The position numbers and the translations under genes are program-made. A DNA stretch of 64,000 bases from Tetrapyrgos nigripes (taxonomy: Eukaryota; Basidiomycota; Agaricomycetes; Agaricales; Campanellaceae): assembly GCA_013368315.1 (NCBI GenBank), contig JAACJM010000099.1, positions 1-64,000 on the forward strand, in the 5' to 3' direction. The notes under the pieces are model-generated. The model made no database searches. It was not told the DNA's origin and saw only the letters and a program-made list of their open reading frames with translations. Below, in pieces: positions 33,226 to 46,034 of this stretch. Within the stretch, counting starts at the first letter, position 1; each line of letters opens with the position of its first letter.

Positions 33226-34830
33226 AGCTGTAGCTGTAATAATAATGCAAAGTATATAGAAGAGCCTTTGTCCTATGTATTGCAAAGTATACTGAGGTAT
33301 ATCCAGCCTAAGTACTAGGGGATAGATTGGGTGCAGCGCGGCTGTCGGGTCTTGAAATATCTTAGCCCTTGCCGTGTGTGCCGCTGGATACGCTCATGGG
33401 CTTTTCCCAAGCATCTCAAACAGGTTTTTTATTTACGCGTTACAGCACTGCCGCTTCCCACAAAACGTTTCCCATGTATTTTCTCTTTTTATTTACGCCC
33501 ACCCGTCCACTACGGCTTCCCACATACAGTAGCTGCGTGACGTGCGGCTTCCTTTTTGGAATTTAGCTCCGGGTTGGCTTCTGGGTTACTTCTTGGCTCG
33601 GGATGGGTCAGGACATATGAGAGAAGACCCCTGCACTACTTTTCTAGTGAAGTGGAGACTGTGTTGAAGGAGAGTGAAGCAAAAGATTCTTACCTGGCAC
33701 CCCAGCATCCTGCATCAATTTTCGCAGCCACGTATTTTCTGTTTGTTCAGCTTTGGCGTGCCATCAGTTCTCCTCTCGTTCTTTCACCCACCAGCCATTC
33801 ATTCTGAACACCACTCCTCATTCTTCTTTCTAACGCTTGGACCTTTTCCATTGCTCTTGTCACCCCTCAGTAAGTCTTTGCACAGCCATGCCCAATTTGT
33901 GCACTCATATTAGTTCGTAGCATCCTTTGTCAGGCAATCATCAGGTACGTTCTCATTCTCCTCTTGTGACACCACTTATAGATTGTTCCCTTTGCCTGAA
34001 GGTACCGTTTTGTGGGCATAGGTGCAGTTATATTCAATGGGTACATTTGTAGTCTTATTTCTCTGGTACGTCGCCTAGCACTCCCTTTTGACCCCCTCAT
34101 CACCTCCTTCCCCCCTTTCCCATTGCTTGAGACCTTCAGCTATCGCTGTAGTTTTGTTCATCTGGTATGTCGTTTTAAATTCGTCCTCTGAGACCTTTTG
34201 ACGTGTCATCCAGGTTTCTTTCAAGTCCCTCTTTCGAGACGTCACACCCCCGCCGGTTATCGATATCCTTCCTTTCATCAGGTATATTCTGTAGACTTCT
34301 TCAACTGGTATGTCATCTTCCACTTGTACTTGGAGATCGCCTTGACACGTCATTCAGCTTTTTGGATCAACTTTCTTTCCCCCACCCTGCCAGTTATTGG
34401 TATCCTTGCTTACATCAAGCCTTTTGGTTCAACTCCCTTTCGAGACCTCATGCATCACGTCACCCATTCCTCGGCTAGTCCTTCAATCTTGCCCAATACC
34501 CTGGGCCCTTGATGGAGCATGTTCCCTCATGTTCCGCGCCAAATCTGTATCACCATCCAGCTCGTTCAGTTCCCTTTCAAGACCATCACCCAATCCTCAG
34601 CTAATCCCTGCATGTCACATAATACCTCGGGCCCTTGCACCTGGTCCTTTGCATGTCAACTCTGCATCATATCATTTTCAATATCCGTCATCAGTCACTT
34701 TTGGGAAAGTATTACAACGTTCCCTAGCACGTAGTAGTACCCGTAGTGCCCATTAATACACTTGTGACTTTCCTGCAACTGATACGGCAATGAATGTATT
34801 CAAATTGTCCCAGATAGTGAGTCTGAAGAT
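33226..34830. other. No supported gene; degenerate tandem repeats at 34060-34720
   Basis: Short frames only. From about 34060 to 34720 imperfect units of roughly 90-150 bp recur. They contain 'ctggta(t/c)gtc', '(a/g)actccctttc(a/g)agac' and 'acccattcctcggctagtcc' or 'acccaatcctcagctaatcc', then 'aatacc(c/t)(t/c)gggcccttg'. This is an old tandem array with no coding evidence. Confidence 0.5.
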
Positions 34831-34943
34831 GATGGGACTTGACCGTAATAGTTACCCTGACGACATGGAAATCCTCCTTCGAGGATGAGACTACTTATTG
34901 TAGTACACTGTACATAATAATGTATCCTATATACATATCTATA

Positions 34944-37900
34944 TTATACATCGTCCTCGTCATCTACAGCTACAATCAACTGTATAACGTCAGTGTCCAT
35001 TTCTTGGGTGTCCTCATCGTCTTCGCCATCAGACTCAGCTGCATGGGCATTGGCTGCTCGTATAATAAAGCTTATGTCATGGCCTTCCTCTACATCACGC
35101 TCCTTTTCACCCAAGCCTGCCCAGAGTCTGCGGAACTTCACAGCAAGTTTCCTATACACCGAAGCCTGTGAGTATGCATATGCATGCACACCTTCCCAAT
35201 GGAACTCATTCGTTCCCAAGCCAAGGGGACCGACGTAGGATTTCTGGAAAGACCAGTCCTCCGTCCACTCAGATTGTCCCCTGGCCAATGGTCCGTCATA
35301 GTCTTGGCGACTGTCCCATTGCTTGGCCTTAGCTTCCAGCGTTACCAAGACACGCTGCATCTCCTCCTTGACCAAAATGACTTCCTCGCTCCATCTCATG
35401 CTATGTGCAAAGGCCTTACACCATTCGACACGGATAAGTGTACAATTTGAATAATCCCATTTAGTTATCCCGTCATGGAACAAATTGAAATATTGAAATT
35501 ACTCACTTTCGTCCAGTGTTTCATTGTCCACAGGCTCACCAGTACCTCCTTCCGTCCAAATCCACAATATCTCTCTGGTTTCCTCTCCCACCATATTGCG
35601 TACGTTTCTGAGACGCTCTGCCTTCGTCATTTCCTTTGCTAGCTCCTCCAGGTCCCCCTCAGCATCCTCTTCCCTGTTCCTCTCTTTCTCTTGTTCCCAC
35701 GACCTTTTCCCTTTTTTCTTCCTCAAATTACCAATGGCTCGATCACTGGTGCCATCCATCAAACGTATATCCTCATTTCTCAGCTTCCGCCACTTCACGT
35801 TTTCCTCTCCGACCAACTTGGCCCTCACTGACCATACAGATTGATATTTCAATGTGCATTGATCAATCTGACGCTGGTTCCTCAACATGATAGCTTTCGA
35901 TCGCGTCACCGCTCCTTGATTCGCCACGTTTGTAGTCCAGTACGTCAGAAGCCGAGATTTCATGTGCAGGTGGTTTCGCAGCTGATTTAGACTGTTGTGC
36001 AGCTGTCCGTCACGCATTTTTATCTCAATCTCCAACAAACCCTTCCTACAACCTTCCGTGTGATAGGGATCAGGTAGTGCTGATGGTAAACACAGAGGAA
36101 TGTCCTCTGGCCAGTCGGGGGAAGGGGCAGGGGCAGTACTCGTAGGATCCACATTTGAAGTTGATGAAGACTTGTTGAGATACTGTAGGGCGCCAGGCAT
36201 ATATGTTGCTTGAATGGACTGGAACTTGCCAATGCCATGATGTAGTTTTGTCCTCCGATCAATCAGAGTCGTCTTTTGGGTAGCCGTCTCGAAACACTTG
36301 TTCTTCATGTCTAATACAAGCGTTCTCCTATACCGAAAAGGTAGTCAGTAATACAAACTTGCTAAGAAAAGACAGGAAAACTCCCTGTTGCTCCTCAAGG
36401 TCCAGCCCCTGAGAGATGAAAGAAGTTGGACTGACATTATGAATGCTTGGATGCCCATCACATTCCTGATCCGCCTCTAATTGCGTAAGCTCAAGTTTGA
36501 TCTCGGCCTCGGTAAGGCCTTTGGCAGATCATGTCAGTTCTCAGGATATGTACACTGCAGGTAATGGTGAGTACATACCCATTTTAGGCAGCTCATATGG
36601 GTTTGGCTTCGTTCTCTGAGCTGGAAGGAGGACGAGGTCAGCCTCCCACTCTTTGATCTGTTCTTTCCATTCCTCAGTAATGTCCCCCTGGCTATCTGTA
36701 AACTCTTTCAATGCCTTGACATGAATCTGACCCTACGTGTTGAGGACCGAGTATTCTGACAGACAAAAACACGTACCCAAACCCATCATCTTGGCAAAAT
36801 TCCAATGTCCCAAATGATCATCCAACGTGTCATGGCGGGAACCCGGGCCCATGTCCCGCGTACTGGTTGCCACGGGTCCCATATGTGCCCAAGATCTCTC
36901 TATCCCCTCAGTGTCCGTCCTTCCAGCCCCAGGAAGCCAGTTCAACAAAAATAAGAGCTGACAAAGAATTTGGTGTCCATAGATATGTAATTTTGGAATG
37001 ACAAAGTATATGACATGTAATGCGAGATTCAGTCGTACCAATGGTGGCAAGTTCTTCAGTCTATTGACGAGATACTTACACCATTGGCAGACGATGTCAT
37101 ATGAGTATACCTTTTTGAGCTGATGGTCATGATGACGTAGAGAAGAAGCCATGCCATAGTCTGTATTCGAGTACCTGCATATTGCCGTGGTTGTCAGGAA
37201 TTCAAACCTCCCTAAACCAAAAGAAGCATACCGTTCCCCCTTCTGAGTATCAACTGCCCCATTTTTTTGTGCAAATTCATGACAAGCACACACCATCAGC
37301 ACGACTCCCGTTGTTGCATAGCCTCTAGAAAACTTGGTATCAGCCTGTTGGAGAGCGGCCAAGCCGTTGCAGGTTGACAACTGCGCAATACAACAATCAG
37401 TTTGATACCAAAGTGAGTGATATAAATGAGTGATTCTCACCTCGTTCTGATCTGTAACACTCAGTAAATATTCCTGAAAGGGTTTATCCTCAATGAAATA
37501 TGCACATCCACTACCCAGCGCAGGATCCTTTTGCTCTGAGGACACCATGCGTCGTTTTAATCGAAAGCAGGCATCAACACAGAGAAAGAGAAAGTACTTG
37601 TAGCTGGACAATGACATATGTCAGTAATGAGTTCCCTCTTCAGTAGTTAAATCACTCACTTATCTGGCAAATCTTGCCAATTCTCAGGCAGGTTGACCCC
37701 TGGATGTGGGCACACTGGGCAATCCAAGCCTAGTTCACCGGGCTGTGTTTCCTCCACTGGTCTAGATGTGTGGTTGCCTCGTCCTGCCCATTTGAGCATT
37801 TTGAGACATCTCCACTGACAGATCATCCTAGCGAAAGCCTTGTAACGATCCTAATCATGCTATGTTAGACACTATATGGCCCATGACAAACAGATAGCTT

Positions 37901-39048
37901 GGTGGGTCTACGTACCTTCAATTTTTTCAGTAGCACATTGTTACGCAGCTTCTCGAGACCGTTATAGTAATCGTACGTAGCGATTTTGCCTTGAAGAGTC
38001 AATAAATGAAGATGATTCAATACTTCAAAGGTTGCACATGTCCTGGGATCGATGTGGGTTGCAGGATACCATCTGTGACGTAACAGCTGCTGCCTCCACT
38101 CTCCGGCTCTCAACTTATCACAGTTGCAGTACGCCAAACAGACATCATGAAGGCCATTTACATGGATGACTGTGAATGAGTTGACAAAGCGTGGATCTAA
38201 GCAAGTCTCTCCACAAGGATGAGTACCAAGGTACACGACCAAACCCAGATCCTTTAACGTTGCTTTCTTGAAGAAGAAGCCATTCTACTTCTGCAAAATC
38301 GTTTCAGTGAGAGCTTGATCACATACCTCGATAATATGAAGTGGATTAGACTTGTGGCGCTATACACAACACCTTTTGCACATCATATCCACACTGAAAC
38401 AATCCAGACATCGATACAACGGCCCCTCATCTTTGTCTTTGTCATCCTCCTCAAGACTCCTGTCCTTTCCTTCCCCAGTCCCATTTCCTTTACACCATCG
38501 ACATGTCTCCGTCTCAACATCACCTCGTCCCTCACATCGCATGAGTTCCACTAGGTATTCGTCTCTATAGGGCACCCATTCCTTGAGAGGTTGATCCTGT
38601 TGTAGTTGTTAATGTAAAGCTAGTAAAGGAAACAAGCTCATTATAATACGTACCGAGGACATATATCGTCATCAAGCTTTAATCTCCTCGACCACCATCA
38701 CATTAGCATTCCCGCATTGACTGCCACCTGCAAGTCGTCGTCATAGATCTTGGACAGAATGGTCTCGTAGCAGCCGCCGAAAACCTCCTCCATCATCTGA
38801 ACATCACCTTGTGCATCTTTGGGTGCTGTCCGAAGTTGTCTCACTGGCGACGGCAGTTCATGAATGGGAATTTGACTTCTCTTGAAGCGCCTGCCGTCCT
38901 GTGACAATGTATCTGCAAGTATCACAGGTGGCCCCTCGAGGACGTTAGAGAGTGAGACTTGAGGTGCATTGCCACCTCGTCTTTTTGGATTCTTGGAAAG
39001 GCTCAGTCTGGGAACTGAAGAAGATGCGCAACGCATTTCAATTGACAA
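34944..39048 (-). pseudogene. KDZ transposase with CxC2 cysteine cluster (multi-exon, decayed)
   Basis: Kyakuja-Dileera-Zisupton transposase read right to left. 39048-38698 is the N-terminus (SQDGRRFKRSQIP, VRQLRTAPKDAQGD). 38590-38360 holds WVPYRDEYLVELMRCEGRGD and the cysteine cluster CRWCKG...YRCLDCFSVDMMCKRCC. 38300-37865 is the CxC2 domain (FTVIHVNGLHDVCLAYCNCD, QQLLRHRWYPATHIDPRT, LLTLQGKIATYDYYNGL). 37830-37680 has CPVCPHPGVNLPENW. 37617-36733 is the KDZ core (FLCVDACFRLKRR with a catalytic Asp, YDIVCQWCKYLVNRL, IPKLHIYGHQ, GIERSWAHMGPVA). 36308-34944 is the C-terminal coiled region (VEWCKAFAHSMRWSEEV). In-frame TAG codons (one for the Trp of xWNGFFF near 38287) show decay. Confidence 0.9.
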
Positions 39049-39191
39049 GTCCTCCGAAAATGAGCAGACTATATAAATAGCCTCTTTGGTCTGGGCCGCC
39101 GACTTAGAACATACTTAGCTCTCAAATGCCTCCTTCGTCAATGCAGACATTCCATTGAGCAACACTTCCTAAAACTTATATATTTCGCATC
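39049..39191. promoter_or_regulatory. Divergent promoter with a two-way TATA box
   Basis: 143 bp between the KDZ start (minus) and the plus-strand gene at 39192. 'actatataaatagcc' at 39067-39081 reads as a TATA box on the plus strand and as ctatttatatag on the minus strand. Divergent layout and spacing suggest joint expression; this is inference from position. Confidence 0.5.
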
Positions 39192-41230
39192 ATGTTTACC
39201 CAAACTGAAAAAATGGAAAGTATGGCAGTGGGATTTGAGGAAATGAAAAAGTCCAATGACTGCAATATTGGCAATTGGTCAACTAATGGCGCCTTACAAT
39301 ACTCCCTCATGCCTCGTCTGAAAATCCACCTCACCAAAGCCGATCGTCTGGCAGCAGATAAGGCCAAGCAACTGAAATACTACAAGTCAGTTGTTCCTCC
39401 TCATGAGCTATACTTCCCTGGGCACTCATCAATGTTCAGGAATAAAGAGTCCATTAATGCCAGACTCAGAGAACAATACGCAGATGCCAAACGGGCACAA
39501 GAACAGGAAGAGTACGATTCCTTACATCTAAACCTTGTGATAACACTCAATTCAGAGACCTCCAGAATGCAGAGACGTCTTTCTTGGACTCGACGAAGGA
39601 AAGATAAACAAACGACTCAAAAACAGTTATGTGCAGTCAACGATGCAGAGTATGTTCCATCCTACCTCTTATGTCTTTTTGATATTAACGGCACAAAGAC
39701 AAATCCACTCTACTGCGTCATTGTCTGCTGTAAGACAACATTACAAGGATCTTCTGCAGCATATCGACGTCACCCAAGGATTTTTGATATCTGACTACTT
39801 TGAGTTATTGTGCTCTCAGTTGTTAGCAAGTCAGAAGGGACGACAGGACCTCCAGGACCTTGAGAGTCTGTTCTCATCAACTCTGAAGGACATAAAACTT
39901 ATTCTGCAAGATATGTTACAGAAACTCGGAGCATGGTCACCTTGTTTGGAGCAGGCACAGAAGACATTCACTGCGAGCTTCTGAATGATGTTGAGGAGCT
40001 TCGCAGAGAGCACAACGCGGGTATGCTTAGATACCAGAACGATAACTCAACTTTTTGATCATTTCCATAATCTAAGTCTACACATTCTGGTGATCACACC
40101 CATTAATACTACTCTGTACCTTCTGATCCACTCCGGGCCAGTAATGTGCAATGCGTATCAGCCCACAACAGGCATGACTAAGCCCTGGCTGTTTACCCAG
40201 GTGATCGGTTCGACAGTTATTTCTTCCCCAAACCACCATCAATCTCTGAGCTGCCATGTTTTTGCCAATCCTTGTCTCGCTTCGAGCGTTCGTTTACTTC
40301 TTTTTCCCCCTCTTTTCATTGCCCTTCTTCTTGAGTCCTGTGGATGACGGTGGTCCTTGTGCTGTCGTTGTCATCAGCGACTCTGATTATGATTCGGAGA
40401 ACAAGCCTTTGGGAGAGCCTGCTGAACCACCAGCTTTTCCATGGCGGGATGGACCTCGCATTGGTGACGGAGAGGAATGGAACTGCGTTTCAAGCGGCGA
40501 AGTTCCCAACCTACCGTGGTATGTGCAGACTTTTTTACCATTCATTTTCCCCATCTCTGAAAAACCTGCCGTACCAGGAACCACTCGAAAAACACCTCAT
40601 ATTGTCGGTCGAAATTCCCACAGGGCCACACAGCTACACAACCCTGGGTTATTGACATGATACGGTCCAAAGACAAGGATTGCTGGAGCATGGACGAGCT
40701 TGAAGGGCAATACCGGGAAGCTCTCAGTTGCTTCTACATGGCACGCTCGGAAATACCCTCAGGCTACCTTCAGTGGAACGAACTTCCAGACGGTCATACT
40801 CGCCCTCTTCCTGATGTCTTCAAGCTAGCATGGTATCGTGTCCAGGGTGAGTCTTCATGCCACATATAACACAACCAGATACATACATTTTTCTGACTCG
40901 CGTTCAGCCCAATGAGCCTCCAGTTCAGTCGGACCACTGCCTGTCATCAGTGGCGCTGAGATCGAACGTCGTCAGGAGCATCTTTTCCAGCGTTTTTTTG
41001 ATGTTGTCAATGACCTCACAGCCGTCAAACGCAGCATATACCATCATACTATGGCCTGTCGAGATTTCCCCAAGCTCATAGAAGCTCCGACTCGTCAGTA
41101 CTTGCTTGATCGTGCTGTAGCCTTCAATGTTCGTTGGGCTGACTTGGAGCTGGAATATACGTGTCTTGATTTTGCAGTTCGAGATGTCTTCTTTCTCACC
41201 GGCATTGTGGCCATGTTTTCAGTTTGATAT
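39192..41230 (+). CDS. Unknown multi-exon gene divergent from the KDZ transposase (possibly decayed)
   Basis: Starts MFTQTEKMESMAVGFEEMKK. It has LKIHLTKADRLAADKAKQLKYY and RLREQYADAKRAQEQEEYD before the frame changes near 39560. 39650-40060 carries LQHIDVTQGFLISDYFELLCSQLL and LLNDVEELRREHNAG in two frames. From 40340 the text is clean: CAVVVISDSDYDSENKP, AFPWRDGPRIGDGEEWNCVS, intron 40520-40578 (GTATGT...CCAG), then QPWVIDMIRSKDKDCWSMDEL and YLQWNELPDGHTRPLPDVFKLAWYR. A further intron (40850-40917) leads to RRQEHLFQRFFDVVNDLTAVK and LEYTCLDFAVRDVFFLTGIV. No family is recognised. Similar text is common near KDZ loci in Agaricomycetes as far as I recall. The N-terminal exon joins are uncertain. 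Confidence 0.5.
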
Positions 41231-41394
41231 TCGTTTATCATGTCATTCCTGTATCCCTTTAATAGAATGTTTGTCTGTTCCTTGTAGCACACAAGGTGTT
41301 CTATTTGGGAATAAATCAAAAAAAATAAAACAAGAGATTCCTAAGGGTACCCTGAGCATCTATGATGAGGATACTGAGTCATCGTACATGAATC

Positions 41395-41433
41395 ACTACA
41401 CCTTGACCGATCTGAGATCGGTCAAGGTGTAGT
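41395..41433. repeat. Perfect 19 bp inverted repeat with one-base spacer
   Basis: actacaccttgaccgatct, G, then its exact reverse complement. The stem would be 18-19 bp with almost no loop. There is no U-run beyond it, and it does not resemble a fungal terminator. It probably arose by template switching (see findings). Confidence 0.9.
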
Positions 41434-42353
41434 CGGCCGTCCCACTCCCAAAATGTTCCTTGTGCAACAGCACCATCACCACCAGAAACTCGGCCGCTTG
41501 ATTATGCCCATCCAGCGACCTTTCCGAGGTCGCCTATAGCGAATATCACAAGAGCTATGCCAAGGACTCCAAAGTAGCCCTTGCCTTTTTGAGATTGGAC
41601 CTTTCCTCATTGGCAAGGAGCCATTTGGTAGAAATGGAATTTTTGACGAGTATGTGTGCTAGTTCTCAAGGATATGCTTCATACTGATACATAAAGCATT
41701 TAGTGAGGAAGATGACCTCGTGTGTGCTGAGGCACATGAATGAGGTCTGCTGGTTCAGGCAGGAGACATCCCAATGGCTAGACCACTTGGAGCTATAGTG
41801 GGAAGCTGTTGGAAAGTGAGATCATGATTTTTTTTTTTTCGGAAAGCACATGTATTATTGATAGTCGGAATAACATATGAGCTCTGGTACTGCCTTTGAT
41901 GGCGTACATCTTCAGTTCGTGCAGAAAGAGGTACCTGAATGGCAGCAGCTTCTGAGACATAGACGACGGACAGCAGCTTCTGAGACACAGAAGACGGATC
42001 CAGGTTTTCCTTGGGCAGTGGTTCGGACAAAGCAAACTGGAGAGCGTAGAAATTATGCGGCATAGTACCAGTATGGTCACTGCCCACCCAAGCACACGAT
42101 CTGAGTAGATGACGGCTGGTATCTGAGGAATTGTGGCTGTCAGACTAGTTGCTTCATTGTTGAAAAGCATTTATGGGATCATGCAAGATGAGAAGGGCAG
42201 AACCACCCTGAGATAGTTCTGGGGCGAGACGATCAATGTATTATTCGTGACAATTTGATAAACACTACACAAAGTTGTTTGCTGACTGGACACCAAATCC
42301 ACCTTGATTGCTATCCACTTGCAGCATTGTTCTATACTCATCATTCTCTGCCA
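41434..42353. other. Gap with gene debris and a 28 bp duplication
   Basis: 41480-41660 holds shifted plus-strand fragments (SEYHKSYAKDSKVALAFLRLD) that could belong to the preceding gene. 41943-41970 and 41971-41998 are a tandem 28 bp duplication beginning 'cagcagcttctgagaca'. Nothing else is supported. Confidence 0.45.
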
Positions 42354-45300
42354 ATGGCGACATCTACTCCTTCTCCAATAACTCTCCTAGCGGCAACGTC
42401 GACAATCCCTACTGGTCCGGGCATACCTCAGCCAGTCCAAGAGCTCGATGGTGACAACGCGTCCAGGAGCGAAAACAACGCTCGTGATGTGTCTAAAGTC
42501 TCGAAAACTGCAGTGCCCACCAATTCGTCGTCCAACATGCCCTCCGCTGAACCAGTGGGCGGCGAACAGCCAGTGCAGACACCTAACAGCAACGACGCGT
42601 CAGCCAGTGGGGAATCACATGATGGGATGGATAAGGTTTCCAAACCGAAGGCCAAAACCAAAAAGACTGTGAAGTCGACGGGAGCTGAAGGAGAGGGGGA
42701 GCCTAATAAGAAAAGAGGCAACCCAGGGAATTTCAGTGGTGATCTCCTCAGCTATCTGCAACTGGAGCTTCCTGGGTGGCATCGAGAGTCGAAGAAGGGG
42801 AAAATGTTGTGGCTGATGGGCTTGTACGACCGTTGGTTCAAAAAGTTTCGGTGGCACAACGAGGAGTGTCCGAAAAAGTTCCTCAAGCTAGAACCAAAAG
42901 TCGGTTCCACTGCAGAGGAGGCCACTCCAGCTTCAGCTGAGCTTACTCAAGAGGAATTTGATGTGTTGAAGGAGGAAAGAGACCAAGTGAGAGGAGCCCT
43001 GATGGCAAAGGGAAAGGAGGTGAGCCGTTATCCCTTCGCTTGTGTATGAATTGATGCTGAGGTATTGAGCGTACTAGCAACTTAAGCGCTGGTTTCATCG
43101 GCAGACAGTGAAAGCGAAGGACGCATCAGGTGCTGGACCATTGACGGCACTGATAAAGCCTCTCGCCCATGTTAGCCACATGCCACACTGTGCTATCCCA
43201 CACAAATATTACATGAACCATCCTGACTTCGTCGAGAAGTGCCGTACTACTTTCAGGGAACGATGGGCGGATGCTGGCCTAGAGAGCAATGTCCATTTGC
43301 ATTTCCAGTGCAAGATTGCGGAGGAATTGTGGGAGCAGGAAGACGACGAGACGAAGGCACGGGTGCTACAGGAGGCCGAGGACGACTACCAAACAAAGCT
43401 AGAAGCTTTCAAGGAGCTGGGGAATGGTGACAAAATGACCTTGGAGAGCTATCAAAAGAAGTGTGAGTTTTTCCCTAATTTTAGTTGTTGAGATCGAAAT
43501 TGACGTACCGTTGTAGTTGCCGACAGAACCTGGGCCCATTCTTGAAGCGCATCGCCAACATCGTTCACCTAGTGATGGACATGCGGGTTGTCATGATTGC
43601 CGGAAGAGCTCCTCCACCAGGAGGCAGCATGGACGACTTTGACTTACTGACGTGAGTGTTTTGATAAAGTGATAGATATAATACTTACTGTTCCTTAGTG
43701 CCAGCGCTGGAAAAACAGTCGGTCCCGATCCAAAGACGTTCGAAGATTTCAATCGCGAGGAATTTACCAAAAACGTCATGGGCCTGTTTATGAGGTTTCT
43801 GGTGAAAACGACAGAAGGTTAGTAATATTCTTAAAAAAGAGTGAAATGAATACTGACGGAGACACAGACATCAATCCTGACGTTACCGCAATTGACAACG
43901 ATATGGTGACTAAGGTAGCAGCGGTGACTGCCAAAAATGCTTCCGAGCTGGCTGCCGATGTACTGGACGATTCCAATTTGTTCACGATGGATGACAAAGA
44001 CGACCAAATAGCCGAGGAGCAAAAGGTCAAGAAAAACGCCAACGTGAAGAGTTTGTCCAAGAAAGGCCGAGGCAGAAGGAAGAAAAAGGCAGTCCCAGTC
44101 CCGTCAAGCTCCGAGAATAGTGAGGATGAGGAGGAGTGGCAGAACCCTGACGGAGACAAAGAGGAGGGAGAGAGCAGCATGCAGGAGCCTGAGCCTTTGC
44201 CACGTCCCCGTCCCCGACCACACCACAGAGCAGTAACACCAACATTACCAGATGGCTACAATCTGCATGAGGAAACCAAATGTTATCTTGATGAATTGCC
44301 CACGGAAGAGAGAAGAGACTTACTGGCTCAAATATGAGGAAACTCCCAGTATGACTTCGACCGCAATAACAACATTTACAAGATTAAGTGGATGCAGGCT
44401 CAGCTGGACAAGGACCTTGCATCCAGGACACGGATCTTGAACCCTCAAGTACGTGAACTAGCTGGTCTTCCTGTGTCTCTCAGAAATGATGCCCAAACCG
44501 AGCCACGTGTGTCATCTGAGGATCCAACCACTATTTCTGCTCCGATGGAGCCCATACCCGCATCTCCAATTGATCCTACAGCTTCAGTACAACTTCCTCC
44601 ATCAAATAAACCTGTACAATCTGAGCTGCATTCTCCTGCATTGGACCCACAGCCTTCCAGCTCTTCCCCCTCATGCTCAGTGTGAAGACCAAGCAAACCA
44701 ATCGCAAATCCATTCCAGAACCCATTCCCCTGTAACGTCATCCTCAAAAGCGTCCCAAGGTGATAATGAAACCACGAGAGCGTCGGGAAAGATGGAGACT
44801 GCGTCTGTTGGAGGGAATGCTAGGGAAGCCCGGCATGAGCAAGGTAAAGCCATGGAGGTTGACGGTACTGAGCCGTTGAAGGTGGACCAGACTGGCTGGC
44901 CAGCTTGGCTTGCAGATGCGTTCGAGGGATTGGCATCGGTGGAGGAGCTCCAAGCAAACTGTGTCTGGCGTGAATTACTGGTATCGTGGGTAGAGCTCAA
45001 AAGGAAATACGAGTTCGAAAATCCGATAGGACGTGAGGCGTTTTATGACAAGACTGGCCGCCCACAGCTGGTGGAGACGTGGTCTCGAGTTTGGAGGAAG
45101 AAAGTCAAGGCGGAGCATCCAGCAGACATGCCTTCGGCAGAGGATTTCAGGAAGTCGTTTCGGTCATGGTGGTTCGCCATCATGCCAGCGTGGCGAGAAC
45201 GAGACGTTGTCACTGGTGCCGTGCTGATGGATACACAAAAAGAGCCAAAGGACAAGGATAGATGGGACAGAATGAGAAAGCCAGGCCAGTGCGGTATCTT

Positions 45301-45552
45301 GACGTTTTTGGTTTGTTTGCTACATTGGTTCCTGGTCCTGGAGAACAATGCAGATAGGAAGGAGTGGGAGATGGTGCTCGCTGATGTTGGATGGGTGGTT
45401 GGGTGTATGAACCGCGCAAGGTATAGTTCCCTTCTCACAGTGCTTAAAACAGAAACATTGACGTCACTCTCGACAGGAAAGCAAAACGGAAGGCTCCTGC
45501 TGCTCTGGAGGAGGAGCAGCCACTCACGAAACACCTGTGCTCCCGTCGGTAA
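42354..45552 (+). pseudogene. KDZ-neighbour gene of unknown function, six exons, one nonsense codon
   Basis: Starts MATSTPSPITLLAATS (42354). Exon ends and introns: 43018/43107 (GTGAGC...GCAG), 43461/43517, 43651/43699, 43818/43851, 45420/45479. Splicing gives a continuous protein: a Ser/Thr-rich N-terminus, a basic start KKRGNPGNFSGDLLSYLQLELPGW, then HPDFVEKCRTTFRERWADAGL, NLGPFLKRIANIVHLVMDMRV, the acidic-basic segment with KKGRGRRKKK, and the C-terminal domain WLADAFEGLASVEELQANCVW, RPQLVETWSRVWRKK and FRSWWFAIMPAWRERDVV, ending LTKHLCSRR. A TGA at 44335-44337 (QI-R?-GNSQYDFDR) and a frame change near 44660-44690 break it. This architecture is widespread in Agaricomycetes; no function is known to me. 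Confidence 0.7.
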
Positions 45553-45845
45553 TTTATATTGATGTATAATAGTTCTTTTTGAGTCGTTGTCACAAATATA
45601 GAGAATATCTTTTATTACCAAAGCAGTGTATGAAAAGTCAAAAAAGGCAAATGTGACAGTGCTGTGACACTCACGAAAAGCCTGGCACAGAAGAGATTGC
45701 TCCAGTGGTCAGCTCGGAATGGCTTGTAGGCATGCCGGTGAACGGCTGGACGATGGTATATGACAGTGCACCGATTATGCGCAGTACTATGCATTAAGAA
45801 CACTTAGGCATATATAGGCCAGAATATTTTCGGTATACTTCGCCA

Positions 45846-45939
45846 AGGGGTGACCGGAATTTGAACCCATTATATCGGGTCAAAATTTTTTTTAAGCCAT
45901 CGTTCACAAGACCGACCAACCAACATGCTGTCTAAGCTA
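45846..45939 (-). repeat. tRNA-derived SINE-like repeat 1
   Basis: On the minus strand a box A-like TAGCTTAGACA (45939-45929) and a box B GGTTCAAATTCC (45867-45856), about 60 bp apart, with a T-arm-like GGGTTCAAATTCC and acceptor-like GGTCACCCC. An A8 run and TTTT lie between them, so the cloverleaf is not intact. Best read as a tRNA-derived retroposon or tRNA relic with Pol III promoter elements. Confidence 0.55.
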
Positions 45940-46034
45940 CTATATATGGAAGGTCAGTCACATGGGTGTACGCGTCATCCTTTCTCTGCATCACCAGTGT
46001 ACAGTATCATCATGTATGAGAGTGTTTTATTCAC

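Noticed and set aside
33331..34756. Overlapping plus-strand ORFs of 65-119 codons
   Set aside because: Low-complexity Ser/Pro/Phe-rich frames from pyrimidine-rich repeats. No start context, splice sites or family.
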